DNA of 35,384 bases from Gammaproteobacteria bacterium (GCA_018971365.1 JAGXAZ010000005.1:1-35384); one strand, 5' to 3'; positions 9,346-19,108 are shown, counted from the first letter of the stretch. A program made the numbers and translations. The notes: generated by a model from the letters alone, not told the origin.

Positions 9346-10218
9346 ATGCGCCTCATAATCCTGAGCGGCTTGTCCGGCTCCGGCAAATCCGTGGCCCTGC
9401 GCATGCTCGAGGACCTGGATTACTACTGCGTAGACAATCTCCCGGCGCGATTGCTCGAGGACTTTGCGCGCGTCACGCTGCTGAGCGGCGACCCCGCCTA
9501 CGCCAGCATGGCGGTCGGCATAGATGCGCGCAACCTGCCCGACGACATCTCCGAGGTGCCGCAGGCCGTGGAACGCCTGCGTGCCAAGCAGGTGGATTGC
9601 AGGATCGCATTCCTGCAGGCTGAAGACAGCGTGCTCATCAAACGTTACAACGAGAGCCACCGGCCGCATCCGCTGGCGGGCGAAGGCCGCTCCCTGCGCG
9701 AAGCCATTGATGCGGAGCGCGAACTGCTCGGACCCCTGGCCGACCACGCCGACCTGATTCTCGATACCTCGCGCACCTCGGTGCACGAGCTGCGCGAACT
9801 GGTGCGCGCGCGCATCCAGCGTGAAGCGCGCACGCAGCTGTCGCTGATGTTCCAGTCCTTCGGCTACCGCAACGGCCTGCCCGGCGATTCGGATTTCGTG
9901 TTCGACGCCCGCGGCCTGCCGAACCCGTACTGGGAACCCGAGCTGCGGCCGCTGTCCGGCAAGGATGCGGCGGTGGCCGAGTTCCTGGAAAAAAGTCCGC
10001 AGGTCCAAGCCTTCCTGCGCGATCTCACCGCGTTTCTGGAAACCTGGATTCCGCAGTTTGAGGACTCCAACCGCCAGTACCTGACGGTTGCCATCGGCTG
10101 CACCGGCGGCTATCACCGTTCGGTGTTCCTGGTGGAGAAGCTCGCCGCTCACTTCCGCGCGGCCGGCCGCGAGGTACTGGTGCGACACAATGAGTCGCAG
10201 CCGCAGACCTTCAACTGA
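9346..10218 (+). CDS. rapZ: RNase adapter protein RapZ
   Basis: The 290-aa product is full length for RapZ (YhbJ). The N-terminal domain has the P-loop GLSGSGKS at 8-15 and the conserved YYCVDNLP segment just after. The C-terminal domain contains FGYRNGLPGDSDFVFDARGLPNPYW and GCTGGYHRSVFLVEKLA, both hallmarks of the family. In E. coli RapZ binds the small RNA GlmZ and brings it to RNase E, tuning GlmS levels; the role in this organism is inferred. The ATG at 9346 is chosen because the P-loop then lies at its usual place; no strong ribosome-binding site is seen. Its 3' end overlaps the end of the convergent phospholipase gene by eight bases. Confidence 0.95.
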   Translation: MRLIILSGLSGSGKSVALRMLEDLDYYCVDNLPARLLEDFARVTLLSGDPAYASMAVGIDARNLPDDISEVPQAVERLRAKQVDCRIAFLQAEDSVLIKRYNESHRPHPLAGEGRSLREAIDAERELLGPLADHADLILDTSRTSVHELRELVRARIQREARTQLSLMFQSFGYRNGLPGDSDFVFDARGLPNPYWEPELRPLSGKDAAVAEFLEKSPQVQAFLRDLTAFLETWIPQFEDSNRQYLTVAIGCTGGYHRSVFLVEKLAAHFRAAGREVLVRHNESQPQTFN

Positions 10219-11395
10219 GCGCCGGTTCTTTTCCTGTGGGCGCGCGCGCGGCGCCGAGAAACGCCAGCAACTTGTCAGCCTGAGCCAGCGCGTCCTTGCG
10301 GCCCAATTCCAGCAGCTCGCGACAGAAGCCGCCTTCAAACAACAGGTAACTGGCGAGTTGACTGCCGCTCTTGCGGGCACCGCCCAAGATGCGCAGCAGC
10401 ATACGCACGCTGCGCGGAAATTCCTGCACGTGGCGTTGCGCAATCTCGCGCATGTCCTCGCTGGGCACAATCACCAGGGTGTCAATTACCTTGAGCGACG
10501 GCGACGGGCCGGACGCCGCTACCAGTTCCCGCACGGTGTTGTTGATGCGCTGCAGGCGCTCAAGATCGGCATACAGGTTGTCACTGAACACCATATCCAT
10601 GAGGTAGCCCGCTACTTGCCCCGGTGACGGATACGGCACTTCCTCGCCCGGCTCCGGCAATTTGTTCGCCTGCTCGTTGCGCACACCGATCACCAGGATG
10701 CGGTCCGCGCCGAGGTGTACGGCCGGGCTGAGCGGGGCCGTCTGGCGCAGCGAACCGTCACCGTAATACTCGCGTCCCAGGCGCACGGCCGGGAATATCA
10801 CCGGCAGTGCCACGGAGGCCATGACGTGATCCAGACGCAACTCTGCCGGCTGGCCGATGCGCCGCGTGCGGTGCCAGGCCTTGAGACCCGGCTTGCCCTT
10901 GTAGAAGCACACGGCGCGCGCCGAGGTGTACCCGGAACAGGTCAGCGACAGCGCGTCCAGCGCGCCTGCGTCTATGGCTTCCTGCAGGCGCGCGAAGATG
11001 ATGTGCCGCTCCAGCAGCTTGCGCAGCGGCGTGTTGTCGAGCAGTGCAATCACGTTGCGGCGTGCGAAGCCCGCGTGCAGCAGCGCCATGAGCCAGGACA
11101 TGACGTTTTTGAACATGGTGCCCGCGTCGGTGCGAAACACCAGATCGCTGCGAATGTGCTCCCACACGCCCGCAAGTTCCTGCGCGCCACGGCGGAAATG
11201 CAGTGCATGGGCGGCAATCAGGGTGGCGTTGATGGCGCCCGCCGAGACGCCCGACACGATGGGGAACGGCGAGGCCGCATCCGGCGGCAGCAGCTCGGAA
11301 ATCGCCTGGAGTACGCCGGCCTGATACGCGGCGCGCGCCCCGCCCCCGGGCAGAACCAGCCCGACCTTCGGCCGCGGCGGACGCGCCTCAGCCAT
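10211..11395 (-). CDS. Patatin-like phospholipase family protein
   Basis: The 394-aa protein carries the patatin Ser-Asp dyad: the oxyanion loop PGGGARAAYQAG at about 16-27, nucleophile elbow GVSAG at 49-53 (S51), and DGS at 213-215 (D213). No signal peptide is visible, so it is probably cytoplasmic or peripheral. The C-terminal third (about 290-394) has a helical part typical of the larger bacterial RssA/YchK-like group and no known second domain that I can see. Family members hydrolyse lipid acyl esters; the substrate cannot be read from sequence. It converges on rapZ with an 8-base overlap, and a ParA-like gene starts divergently. Confidence 0.88.
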   Translation of the reverse strand: MAEARPPRPKVGLVLPGGGARAAYQAGVLQAISELLPPDAASPFPIVSGVSAGAINATLIAAHALHFRRGAQELAGVWEHIRSDLVFRTDAGTMFKNVMSWLMALLHAGFARRNVIALLDNTPLRKLLERHIIFARLQEAIDAGALDALSLTCSGYTSARAVCFYKGKPGLKAWHRTRRIGQPAELRLDHVMASVALPVIFPAVRLGREYYGDGSLRQTAPLSPAVHLGADRILVIGVRNEQANKLPEPGEEVPYPSPGQVAGYLMDMVFSDNLYADLERLQRINNTVRELVAASGPSPSLKVIDTLVIVPSEDMREIAQRHVQEFPRSVRMLLRILGGARKSGSQLASYLLFEGGFCRELLELGRKDALAQADKLLAFLGAARAPTGKEPALS

Positions 11396-11539
11396 GCGCC
11401 ATCCGCCACCGCCCGATACGGGGCCGGGCGAACCCTGAGTTAAAATCGTGTATATTCAAGGTCGTAGAGTTGGATAGTGCAGAGGTTCCTTTGAACTTGT
11501 TGCCACCTGCCCCTCACGTTCCGAAACTGCCGCCGCGTC

Positions 11540-12346
11540 ATGCTGAACCTGAACCTTTGGGTCCCTAAATCGCCGAAGCTGCCGGGCCGGCAGGCGCAGA
11601 GTAGCGCATCCGACACCGATGTGCCGCGACCGCTGCTGCGCATCGTGATCCTCAACACCAAAGGCGGCTGCGGCAAATCCACGCTGGCCACCAATCTTGC
11701 CGCCTATTATGCCTCGCACGACTATCGCACCGCGCTGCTGGATGCCGATCCGCAAGCCTCCAGCCTGCACTGGTTGCAAAATCGCGACGGTGCACACGCT
11801 GCGATCACCGCCATCAACGGCGCAGACCGCAGCCTGCGCGTCACCCGCAGCTTTCAGATGCGCGTGCCGCCGGGGATCGAGCGTCTGATCGTGGACACGC
11901 CGGCGGCGCTGGACAGTGTGCGCCTCCAGGACATGACGCGCGACGCCGACGCCATTCTCATTCCGGTGCTGCCCTCCGACATAGACATCCACGCGGTGTC
12001 GCGCTGCATCGCCGAACTGCTGCTCGCGGGACGCGTGGAGCAGCGCAGCGAGCGGGTGGCGGTGATTGCCAACCGCGTGAAGAAGAACACGCTGGTATAT
12101 GCAAAATTGCAGCGCTTCCTGGGCAGTCTGGGCATCACGTTTGCCGCGACCCTGCGCGATACGCAGAACTATGTGCATGCTTCGGAATGGGGCCTCGGCA
12201 TCCATGAACTCGAAGCCCAGGGTGCGGACCAGGATGCTCTCGACTGGGAACCCCTCGTCCAGTGGCTGGAACAGCGCCGCGTGCAAGCCAAAGCAATGCC
12301 GGACGACGCCACCGCAGACCAGACCGCGACTCAATCGCCGGGTTGA
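11540..12346 (+). CDS. ParA/MinD-family ATPase, orphan
   Basis: The 268-aa protein has the deviant Walker A KGGCGKST at 41-48, the switch segment LLDADPQASSLHW, and the Walker B-like LIVDTPAAL. These define ParA-type dimeric ATPases, which position plasmids, chromosomes or large protein complexes. The first 33 residues are an extension before the fold starts at LRIVILNTKGG. No ribosome-binding site precedes ATG 11540, so the true start could be further in, for example the GTG at 11621. No parB, parS-like cluster or chemotaxis gene is nearby, so the cargo is unknown. The 3' end overlaps the end of the convergent acylase gene by 16 bases. Confidence 0.82.
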   Translation: MLNLNLWVPKSPKLPGRQAQSSASDTDVPRPLLRIVILNTKGGCGKSTLATNLAAYYASHDYRTALLDADPQASSLHWLQNRDGAHAAITAINGADRSLRVTRSFQMRVPPGIERLIVDTPAALDSVRLQDMTRDADAILIPVLPSDIDIHAVSRCIAELLLAGRVEQRSERVAVIANRVKKNTLVYAKLQRFLGSLGITFAATLRDTQNYVHASEWGLGIHELEAQGADQDALDWEPLVQWLEQRRVQAKAMPDDATADQTATQSPG

Positions 12347-14709
12347 AATACCAGCCTATGTTGAGCGGCGCCGGGCAAAAAAGGCGTCGCTTCACCCCGC
12401 ACCCACGCAGGCTGACTGTTGCGGTAATACGCAGAGAACGGATAACCGCTCTGGCCGGTCGGCATCTCGAAGATGCCATGCGCCAGATTCGCGGGCTCCA
12501 CGTCCATGCGTTCGGATGCGCCGAAATCCACGCCCTGCACACGCGGCATATTGCTGTCACCGGGCAGCGCCACCGCCCGCATGTCCAGCCAGCGGCCCAG
12601 AAACGGCAACCCGTGCGTGATGGGCTGCTGAATGCGCACCCGGTTGCGCTCGCCCCAGGTGCGCGTCGCGAGACCACTCCCGGGCAACCACAAATCCTTG
12701 ACGACTTCATCCACGGCCGCCAGCAATAAATCGTTCCAGGAGTGGTATTCCGGATCGAGCAGATTCACCGGCTGCCGGGTCACCATGGCCCACAACGCCG
12801 CTTCGCGCTGAGTGAGTATCCGGTAATCGCACGGCGGATCGATTTTCCTGCAGGGAGCCGTGAGCGCGCCGAACACCATGGCATCCACCCGCCGGCGGAA
12901 GTCGCGCACCAGGCGATAGCCGACGGAATCCACCGCCGCACGCCCGCCCCAGTTTTCCACGTAGCGCCGGAATTGCGCGCGGTGCGGATGCGCATTCAAG
13001 GCCGGCGGCGCCAGCAGCTGCAGCAACAACGTGCGCCAGCGCGCGAGAAACAGCGCGCGGTCGTCGAGTTCGATGGCCAGCATGTCAGCGGGCGTGAATT
13101 TGTCCTGCGCGCGAAGATCATCGCGGATCTGTCCTGCGCGTGCGCCGAGGTCGTAGCCGCCGTCGCCAATCTGCGTGAGCATCGCGCCGTCCACCACGCG
13201 CGCGTTCGCGGTCCACAGGCGTCCGCCGGGCGGGTCCACGATGCGCGGGTACTGATCCGGCGCCAGCCACCCGGTCCAGCCCACTCCCGCCTGGTCCCAA
13301 TACGCCGGGAACTCCGGATCGTAACCGTTGCGCAGCGGGATTTTTCCGGCGATGGTCCAGCCAATGTGACCGGCGCGGTCCACCACCAGAAAATTCTGTT
13401 CCGGCATGCCGGCGCGATTGGCAATCGCCATGGCCTGCCGGATGTTCTGCGCCTACGCCATATCGCCGAGTTCGGCGTTGGTGGCCGCGGGATCCGCGGC
13501 GATCCAGTGCACGGCGCACAGTACGCCATGGTGATCCGTGCCGGTCACCGGTCCCCAGAGGGTGTCCATCACGTGCATGACCACGGGCTTTTGGCCCGCG
13601 ACCTGAATGATTTCCTGGTGATGGCCGAATGCGCGCCAGCCATCAGGAGTGAGGTAGCCATTGGGATCACCCGGCTTGAGGTGCAGATTGACGAGCGCCG
13701 CCCAGTTGCCGTAACTGTTGGTGAAGCCCCAGGCGACGTGGCCGTTGCTGCCGACCACCACCAGCGGCAGGCCCGGCAGGGTCACGCCGGTCACCGAAAC
13801 CCGAGTGCCGTCGGCGGCGCGGTAATTGAACTGCGCGCGGTACCAGATGTTCGGCACCGCGAGGCCCAGATGCATGTCGTTGGCGAGAATCGCATGGCCG
13901 TCAGCGCTGTGGGCCGCATCCACGGCGAAACTGTTGCTGCCGACGACTTCGTGTGGCGGCAACGACGCATCGAGGCGAGTGAAATCCGCTGCCGGCCAGC
14001 GGTGCAAATCCACTGCATTGCTTGTTGGAATCGGCGGTGGCGCGGTCGGCTGACCGAGAATCGGCGCATCCCATTGGGTGCCGGGTGCGTCGAGGAAATC
14101 GAACAGGGGTTTGGACAGGGTGTCGCGCATCAGCGCGAGCTGCGAGGCACGCCGGTCGTAGGCGTCCTGCAGATCGAAATACATGGCAAAAATCACCAGC
14201 ACCGAGTCCGCGGGCGTCCACGGCTGCGGCCGCTGGCGCAGCAGGCCGTACTCGAATGGCCGGGTCTTGAGCGCCGCGAGACCTGCGTTTACGCCATCCG
14301 TATAGGCCGTGATCAGCGTGCGCCGTTGCGGCGTTGCGCGCGCCAGTACCTGCTGCGCCACGGCGCGCAGGCGGAACAGGCGGTGCTGTTCATCGAGCTT
14401 CACCGCATCCGGCCCCACCAAGGCCGCGAGTTCTCCGGCCGCCAGCCGGCGCATCAGGTCCATCTGGAAAAAGCGGTCCTGGGCGTGCAGGAAACCAAGA
14501 ACCCGCGCCGCGTCCCGCTGGTTTGCGGCGGTGACGGTGGGCACGCCCAGCGCGTCGCGGGTCACGGTCACGGGCGCGCTCAAGCCGGCGAGTTGCACCG
14601 CACCGTCCAGTTGCGGTGCACTGCCGTGCAGGAACACCGTGAGCGCGATTGCGACGGCCGCAATCAGCGCCACCATGACCGTCAACGCGCTGACCAGTAC
14701 CCGCCGCAT
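12331..14709 (-). pseudogene. Penicillin acylase family (Ntn hydrolase) gene, interrupted by an in-frame TAG
   Basis: Read through, this is a 792-codon penicillin/acyl-homoserine-lactone acylase-type precursor. It has a membrane/signal helix at 7-27 (VSALTVMVALIAAVAIALTV), an alpha-chain region with GVPTVTAANQRDAARVLGFL, and the processing site VVGSNSFAV where S258 would become the N-terminal nucleophile of the beta chain. The beta chain continues with GHVAWGFTN, then NFLVVDRAGHIGWT and a normal C-terminal part. A single TAG at 13453-13455 (codon 419) cuts the frame; the same frame stays open on both sides, so one base change (for example CAG to TAG) explains it. It may be a real nonsense mutation, a sequencing error, or readthrough. 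An ATG at 14775 overlapping the permease stop is an alternative start, 22 codons longer. The gene is last in a run with two ABC permeases. Confidence 0.85.
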
Positions 14710-14774
14710 ATTGGGCGATCTCTGCAAATGGGGCAGCGGATAGTACCCGCCGGTGCCTGTATCGCGCCAGCGCA

Positions 14775-15956
14775 TCAGGCCTGTCGCAAGCTCGCGGCAA
14801 TCGGCAGGCGCGCCGCGCGTACGGCCGGCAGGATGCCGCCCAGAATGCCCATCGCCAGCGCGTACACCAGTCCCCAACCCAGCAATTGCGGCGTCACGGC
14901 GAAGCGAAAGGCGATGATGGTGAGGGTGTTGAAGGTGGTGGCCTGAAAGCCGTTGAACAGCAGATACGCAAGCACTCCGCCGCATACGCCGCCCACCAGC
15001 CCGAGCACCAGGGCTTCGATCAGCACCGAACACAATACCGGCGTGCGCGCGAATCCCAGCGCGCGCAGCATGGCGATTTCCTGGGTGCGTGCGGCGACCG
15101 CCGTGTACATGGTGTTGACCGCGCCAAACACCGCGCCGCCGCCCATGAGCACGGCGAGGATCACGCCGACGATACCGATGAACATGCTCAGGCCCTGGGC
15201 CTGCCCGGCGAAGTAATCCGACTCGCGCTGCACGCTCACGTTCAGCTGCGGGTTGTGTTCGAGCGATTGCTGGAATTCCGGAAACGCACTCGCGCCCGTG
15301 AGCTGTGCGTACATGGAACTCACGGAGTTGCCGCGCTGATAGGCGCCCTGCAACACCGGCAGACTGGTCCAGATCTCGGAATTGTGCAGTCCGCCGCCGT
15401 CATCGAAGATGCCCGCGACTTTCCAGTCATAGCGGCCTGAATGTAGCGTGTCCCCGAGCTGCACGCCCTGAAACAGGCGTGCCGCATCCGCACCCACGAT
15501 CACTTCATTCAGCCCGGGCGACAGCATGCGCCCGGCGACAATGTGCACCCTGGGATGCACCTTGAACGCTGCGGCCGTCACGCCGCGGAACGACACGTTC
15601 GACTGCAATCCGCTGCCGCGTTTCTTCAAACTGATCTGCACCAGCAGTTCGGGCGAGACCAGCGGACCGTTCGAGCCCTGAGCCACTCCCGGAGCCTGGT
15701 CCACGATGGAATCGCTGTTGCCGGCGAGCACGCTGTTCACCTCGCTGCCCGCACCCCCGCGCAAGACGATCGCGACATCCGGCGAGCCCGTGCTGGCGAG
15801 CGTGGAGCGAAATCCTGCACGGATGGAAAGGATCGCCACCACCACCAGCACCACGCCCGCGAACCCGATTACCGCCACCAGCGAAGAATCCAGTCGCCGG
15901 CCGAGGTTGCGGAAATTCATCAGGCTCACCGCCGCGAGTTGCTTCAGGCCTTTCAT
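14775..15956 (-). CDS. FtsX/MacB-type ABC transporter permease, second of a pair
   Basis: The 393-aa protein has one N-terminal transmembrane helix (about 25-46), a large extracytoplasmic MacB-PCD-like domain (about 50-250), and three C-terminal helices containing the FtsX-domain signature TQEIAMLRALGFARTPVL. This is the topology of permeases working with LolD/MacB-type ATPases in export or lipoprotein/peptide handling, not import. It starts inside the stop of the preceding permease (ATGA overlap) and its own TGA overlaps an ATG of the acylase frame, so the three are translationally coupled. No ATPase or membrane-fusion gene is present in this window. Substrate unknown. Confidence 0.85.
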   Translation of the reverse strand: MKGLKQLAAVSLMNFRNLGRRLDSSLVAVIGFAGVVLVVVAILSIRAGFRSTLASTGSPDVAIVLRGGAGSEVNSVLAGNSDSIVDQAPGVAQGSNGPLVSPELLVQISLKKRGSGLQSNVSFRGVTAAAFKVHPRVHIVAGRMLSPGLNEVIVGADAARLFQGVQLGDTLHSGRYDWKVAGIFDDGGGLHNSEIWTSLPVLQGAYQRGNSVSSMYAQLTGASAFPEFQQSLEHNPQLNVSVQRESDYFAGQAQGLSMFIGIVGVILAVLMGGGAVFGAVNTMYTAVAARTQEIAMLRALGFARTPVLCSVLIEALVLGLVGGVCGGVLAYLLFNGFQATTFNTLTIIAFRFAVTPQLLGWGLVYALAMGILGGILPAVRAARLPIAASLRQA

Positions 15957-17110
15957 CCCGTGCTCCTCAGCGCCATCACCACCTGCAGACGCACCGCACG
16001 GCTGACCGGCAAGAGTGCCGCCAGCACCCCCAGAAGCAACATCAGCAATACGCCCAGTCCCGCGCCTTGCGCCGGCAAATACAGCCCGGGCAGGAACTGC
16101 AGCAGCGCGCCCGGAATGGCGCCGATGACGGCGTACGACAACGCGAGCCCGATAAGCCCGCCGATGACCGTCAGCAGCAGCGATTCCGCCAATACCAGCG
16201 CGGCGATGCGCAGATTGCCGAAACCTACGGCCTTGAGTATCGCGAGTTCCGCCGTGCGCTCGCGCACCGATTGCGCCATGGTATTCACCGTCACCAGCAG
16301 CATGGTGAACAACACCACGGCGACGACGGTGGTAACGATGGTGCCGATGTCGCCGAACTGCGCCGCGAAGTTCGAGACAAACGCCTTCTCGGTCGAGGTG
16401 CGGGTCTCGTAGGGGGAATTGGCAAACAGCGCATCCACGGCCTGCGCCACCTGGCCGGCATCGGCCGGGTTGGCGATCTGCAGCACGAACCAGCTCACCG
16501 TGTTGTTGGCAAAGGCGCGCGCATCGTCCAGATACTGGTAGTGCATGAACAGCTGGTTGTCACCGCCTCTCTGGCTGCTGGTATAGATGCCGTCCACGAT
16601 CACGTTCCAGGTGTTGTTGCCCTGTGCATCACGCCAGATATTGGAACGCAGCGGAATCTGCTGACCGATTTTCCAGCCGTAGGCATTGGCGATTGCGGCA
16701 CCCACGATCACGCCGCGTTTGTCCGCAAGCCACGTCCGCTGCTGCGCGGCCGGTATCGAGTATTCGGGATACATCGCGAAAAAATCCTGACTGCGCACCG
16801 CCATGGCGAAGATGGGATTGCGTGGATCCTGGTAATAACCGCCCACCCAAGCCTGGGGATTCACGCGCTCCACGCCCTTGACGTGGGCGATGCGCTCGCC
16901 GTAGCTGATGGGCAGCGATACGGTGAGCGACACCGCACTCATGGTGAGCAGGCGGTTGGCGCCGGCGTAATTCGCGCCCAGCGTGAACGCTTCGCGGATC
17001 GCCATGAGCATGCCGAACAGCAGGAACGCGAACACCACGGACAAGAGCGTGAACACCAGGCGCGTCTTGTGGCGCGTGAGATTGACCCAGAGCAAAGGGA
17101 GGTATTTCAC
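15953..17110 (-). CDS. FtsX/MacB-type ABC transporter permease, first of a pair
   Basis: The 385-aa protein has the same four-helix plan as its neighbour: a helix at about 18-40 (TLLSVVFAFLLFGMLMAI), a periplasmic domain to about residue 235, then three helices with the FtsX signature RTAELAILKAVGFGNLRIA. The pair probably forms a heterodimer. Upstream, where an ATPase gene would be expected, there is only a 270-base gap with a regulator-like remnant and then the propeller gene on the same strand. No strong ribosome-binding site is evident before the ATG at 17110. Substrate unknown. Confidence 0.85.
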   Translation of the reverse strand: MKYLPLLWVNLTRHKTRLVFTLLSVVFAFLLFGMLMAIREAFTLGANYAGANRLLTMSAVSLTVSLPISYGERIAHVKGVERVNPQAWVGGYYQDPRNPIFAMAVRSQDFFAMYPEYSIPAAQQRTWLADKRGVIVGAAIANAYGWKIGQQIPLRSNIWRDAQGNNTWNVIVDGIYTSSQRGGDNQLFMHYQYLDDARAFANNTVSWFVLQIANPADAGQVAQAVDALFANSPYETRTSTEKAFVSNFAAQFGDIGTIVTTVVAVVLFTMLLVTVNTMAQSVRERTAELAILKAVGFGNLRIAALVLAESLLLTVIGGLIGLALSYAVIGAIPGALLQFLPGLYLPAQGAGLGVLLMLLLGVLAALLPVSRAVRLQVVMALRSTG

Positions 17111-17284
17111 CTTGGCGGTTCCCGTGCCGAGTGCTATGTACCGTGCCCGGGTGCCCGGATCGCGGCGCGGGAAATTATTGCCTGTGCCGCGCGCGATTGC
17201 CAGCCCGCGGCATCACGATTCGCGCATGAAAAGCGTCATGCGGCGCCCCGTGTGACGTTCGTCACTCGCAAGACGTGACGGAGC

Positions 17285-17370
17285 AAACCGGTGGCACGGC
17301 TCGGCAAACTCGGCGCGGCCAACCGCATCGAAGCCACGCGCATCGCGCGGCAAAAGGGCTGGCTTTATCT
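17285..17370 (+). pseudogene. LuxR-type regulator 3'-end remnant, copy A
   Basis: After an in-frame TGA this stretch reads VARLGKLGAANRIEATRIAR then QKGWL, which resembles the last helices of a LuxR/GerE helix-turn-helix domain (KLGxxNRxEAxxxAxxxGWL). There is no coding region upstream for the rest of such a protein. The core from AACCGC to GGCTGG differs from copy B at 20883-20924 at only five of 42 positions. The family assignment is by eye; the repeat itself is directly visible. Confidence 0.4.
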
Positions 17371-17380
17371 AGGAGCGATT

Positions 17381-19084
17381 CTAAAGCTGGCGCTGCAGTC
17401 GCCGACCAAAAGCAAACAGCAACACAATCAGAGGCCATAATCCCATGCCGCCGCCGCCAGATTTCGGCGGGGCGGGCTTGACGTCGGTAAACAACGTGAG
17501 CCCGTTATCGGCCGGGTTTGCATCCCCCTGATCGGCATCCACCGTTACGCTGGTCGAGATGGACATGACATCGTTGCGGTCCACGGCAAGCATCAGGCTG
17601 GTGGCCCGCGTAGCGCCCGGCATCAGATTACCGAGCGTGCAGAGCACCTGAGTTCCGGAGCTCGTTTGACAGTTCGCGCCGGTGCTTGAGACGATCGTCA
17701 TCACTCCGGGCAGGGTGAAATGCAGTTCCAGGTTCGTGGCAGTGAGCGCCGGATCGTTGTTGGTCACGGTAAATATGTAGCTCACCGTTTCCCCGGCGGT
17801 AATCTGCGCGGGGTTCGCTTGCCCCTCAAGGTGCAGATCAACGCTCGGGCCGAGTACATACACTATCCCGCCCTCGCCGGGGTTGACGCTTGGAGCCGCC
17901 GCCGCGTCACTGGCCAGCCATAGGCCGCCGCCTGCCTCGGCCAGTACGGCACCGAAACTGGTGAAATTATTCGCGCTCGGCGGGGGCGGAATTGTCTGGG
18001 TCCGTTGCCAGAGGCCGCTGACGGGGTCTTGGTCAAAGACCTGCAAATCCCCCTGGCAGGTAATCAAGGCACGGCTGTTGCTCAAGCTCACGGCATTGGG
18101 TGCGCAGGGCGCAATCTGCTGGCTGAGTTGCCATCGCCCGGCGGCTGCATCGTACGTATACACCAAGGCACGGCTGCCCACGCCGCTGCAGGAAGTAATC
18201 CCCACCAGGGCGGTACTGCCCCGCAACGCCACTTGCGTCCACACAAAGCAGGATGGCGCGTCTGCCGGCAAATCCAGCGCTTGGGCGATAGACCAGACTC
18301 CCGTGGCAGCGCGTGTCAGAACATAGGCCGCCCGGCCCTGACCGGATTTCATCTGATAGTCGGCCGCCACCAAAGCAGTATCGCCATCCAAGGCTATGGA
18401 TCTGCCAAACTGGTCATACGCTCCCCCGATGGGGTCGGGAATTACCTGGCTTTGAGTCCACTGGCCGCTGGCCGAGTCTTCGGTGAACACGTAAACGGCG
18501 CCTACCATCTGGCACGGTGTCCCGTCGGGATAACAAGGGACACCCGTTCGATAGCCCGGGGCACCGATCAGCGCAAAACCGTTCCCGAGCGCGATGGCAC
18601 TGCCAAAAAACCAGGCGTTGGAGACATCGGAAGCCGTCAATTGCTGACTGTTCACGAACAAGCCGCTCATCGCGTCGCGCCGGTAAACATACACCGCACC
18701 GGCAAGGTGGAACCTGGGAGTATCTGTGGACGAGCCGATCATCACCCAATCCCTGCCATCGGTAGCCGTGCTCTGACCATAACCATAGAGGTGCCCCGGT
18801 TGAGGCTCAAACAACCGCTGTAGAACGTTCAAATTGATCCCATCATTCAAAGCAAAAATATAAACGCTGCCGGCTCCTTGTACTCCGTTCACCATGGCAA
18901 AGGGATCACCCACCGCCGCCAAACGTCTGGCCACCCCCAATGCGTTGCCTATACCGCCACCCTGCACCAGATGAGTGGGATCCGGAGAAGGCCGCAGCGC
19001 ACTGCGCTGGGGTGCCAGCAGGTTCGAGGCCCCGGCCGAACCTGCCAGCATCAGCCCCAGCCATCCGCTCCAGACGCGTCGCAT
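17381..19084 (-). CDS. Secreted FG-GAP-like beta-propeller protein with DUF11 domain and GlyGly-CTERM-like tail
   Basis: The 567-aa protein has a signal peptide (WLGLMLAGSAGA). About five FG-GAP/integrin-alpha-like repeats follow between residues 45 and 400, each with a pattern such as FGSAIALGNGFALIGAP followed by GAVYVF. A DUF11 conserved-repeat domain lies at about 415-535 (ITAGETVSYIFTVTNNDP, then NPADN). The C-terminus is SGGGGMG, a hydrophobic helix WPLIVLLFAF and a basic end GRRLQRQL. This tripartite tail fits the GlyGly-CTERM signal processed by rhombosortase and linked to type II secretion in gammaproteobacteria. It lies 24 bases after the subtilisin gene on the same strand, so the two are probably co-expressed. 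Function beyond surface or secreted binding cannot be stated. Confidence 0.8.
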   Translation of the reverse strand: MRRVWSGWLGLMLAGSAGASNLLAPQRSALRPSPDPTHLVQGGGIGNALGVARRLAAVGDPFAMVNGVQGAGSVYIFALNDGINLNVLQRLFEPQPGHLYGYGQSTATDGRDWVMIGSSTDTPRFHLAGAVYVYRRDAMSGLFVNSQQLTASDVSNAWFFGSAIALGNGFALIGAPGYRTGVPCYPDGTPCQMVGAVYVFTEDSASGQWTQSQVIPDPIGGAYDQFGRSIALDGDTALVAADYQMKSGQGRAAYVLTRAATGVWSIAQALDLPADAPSCFVWTQVALRGSTALVGITSCSGVGSRALVYTYDAAAGRWQLSQQIAPCAPNAVSLSNSRALITCQGDLQVFDQDPVSGLWQRTQTIPPPPSANNFTSFGAVLAEAGGGLWLASDAAAAPSVNPGEGGIVYVLGPSVDLHLEGQANPAQITAGETVSYIFTVTNNDPALTATNLELHFTLPGVMTIVSSTGANCQTSSGTQVLCTLGNLMPGATRATSLMLAVDRNDVMSISTSVTVDADQGDANPADNGLTLFTDVKPAPPKSGGGGMGLWPLIVLLFAFGRRLQRQL

Positions 19085-19108
19085 ACTCGTCCGCTCCCGC
19101 CTGTGGAT

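Noticed and set aside
12742-14946. Long open frame (734 codons) on the plus strand opposite the acylase gene
   Set aside because: It has no recognisable domain, is rich in R, H, A and G, and mirrors codon bias of the minus-strand acylase. It is an antisense shadow typical of high-GC DNA.
13800-15033. Extension of the acylase frame upstream of 14775
   Set aside because: It overlaps the intact permease gene in another frame and has no family similarity.
17290-17301. Sigma-54 -24/-12 promoter starting at TGGCAC
   Set aside because: The matching TTGCA at the -12 position is absent.
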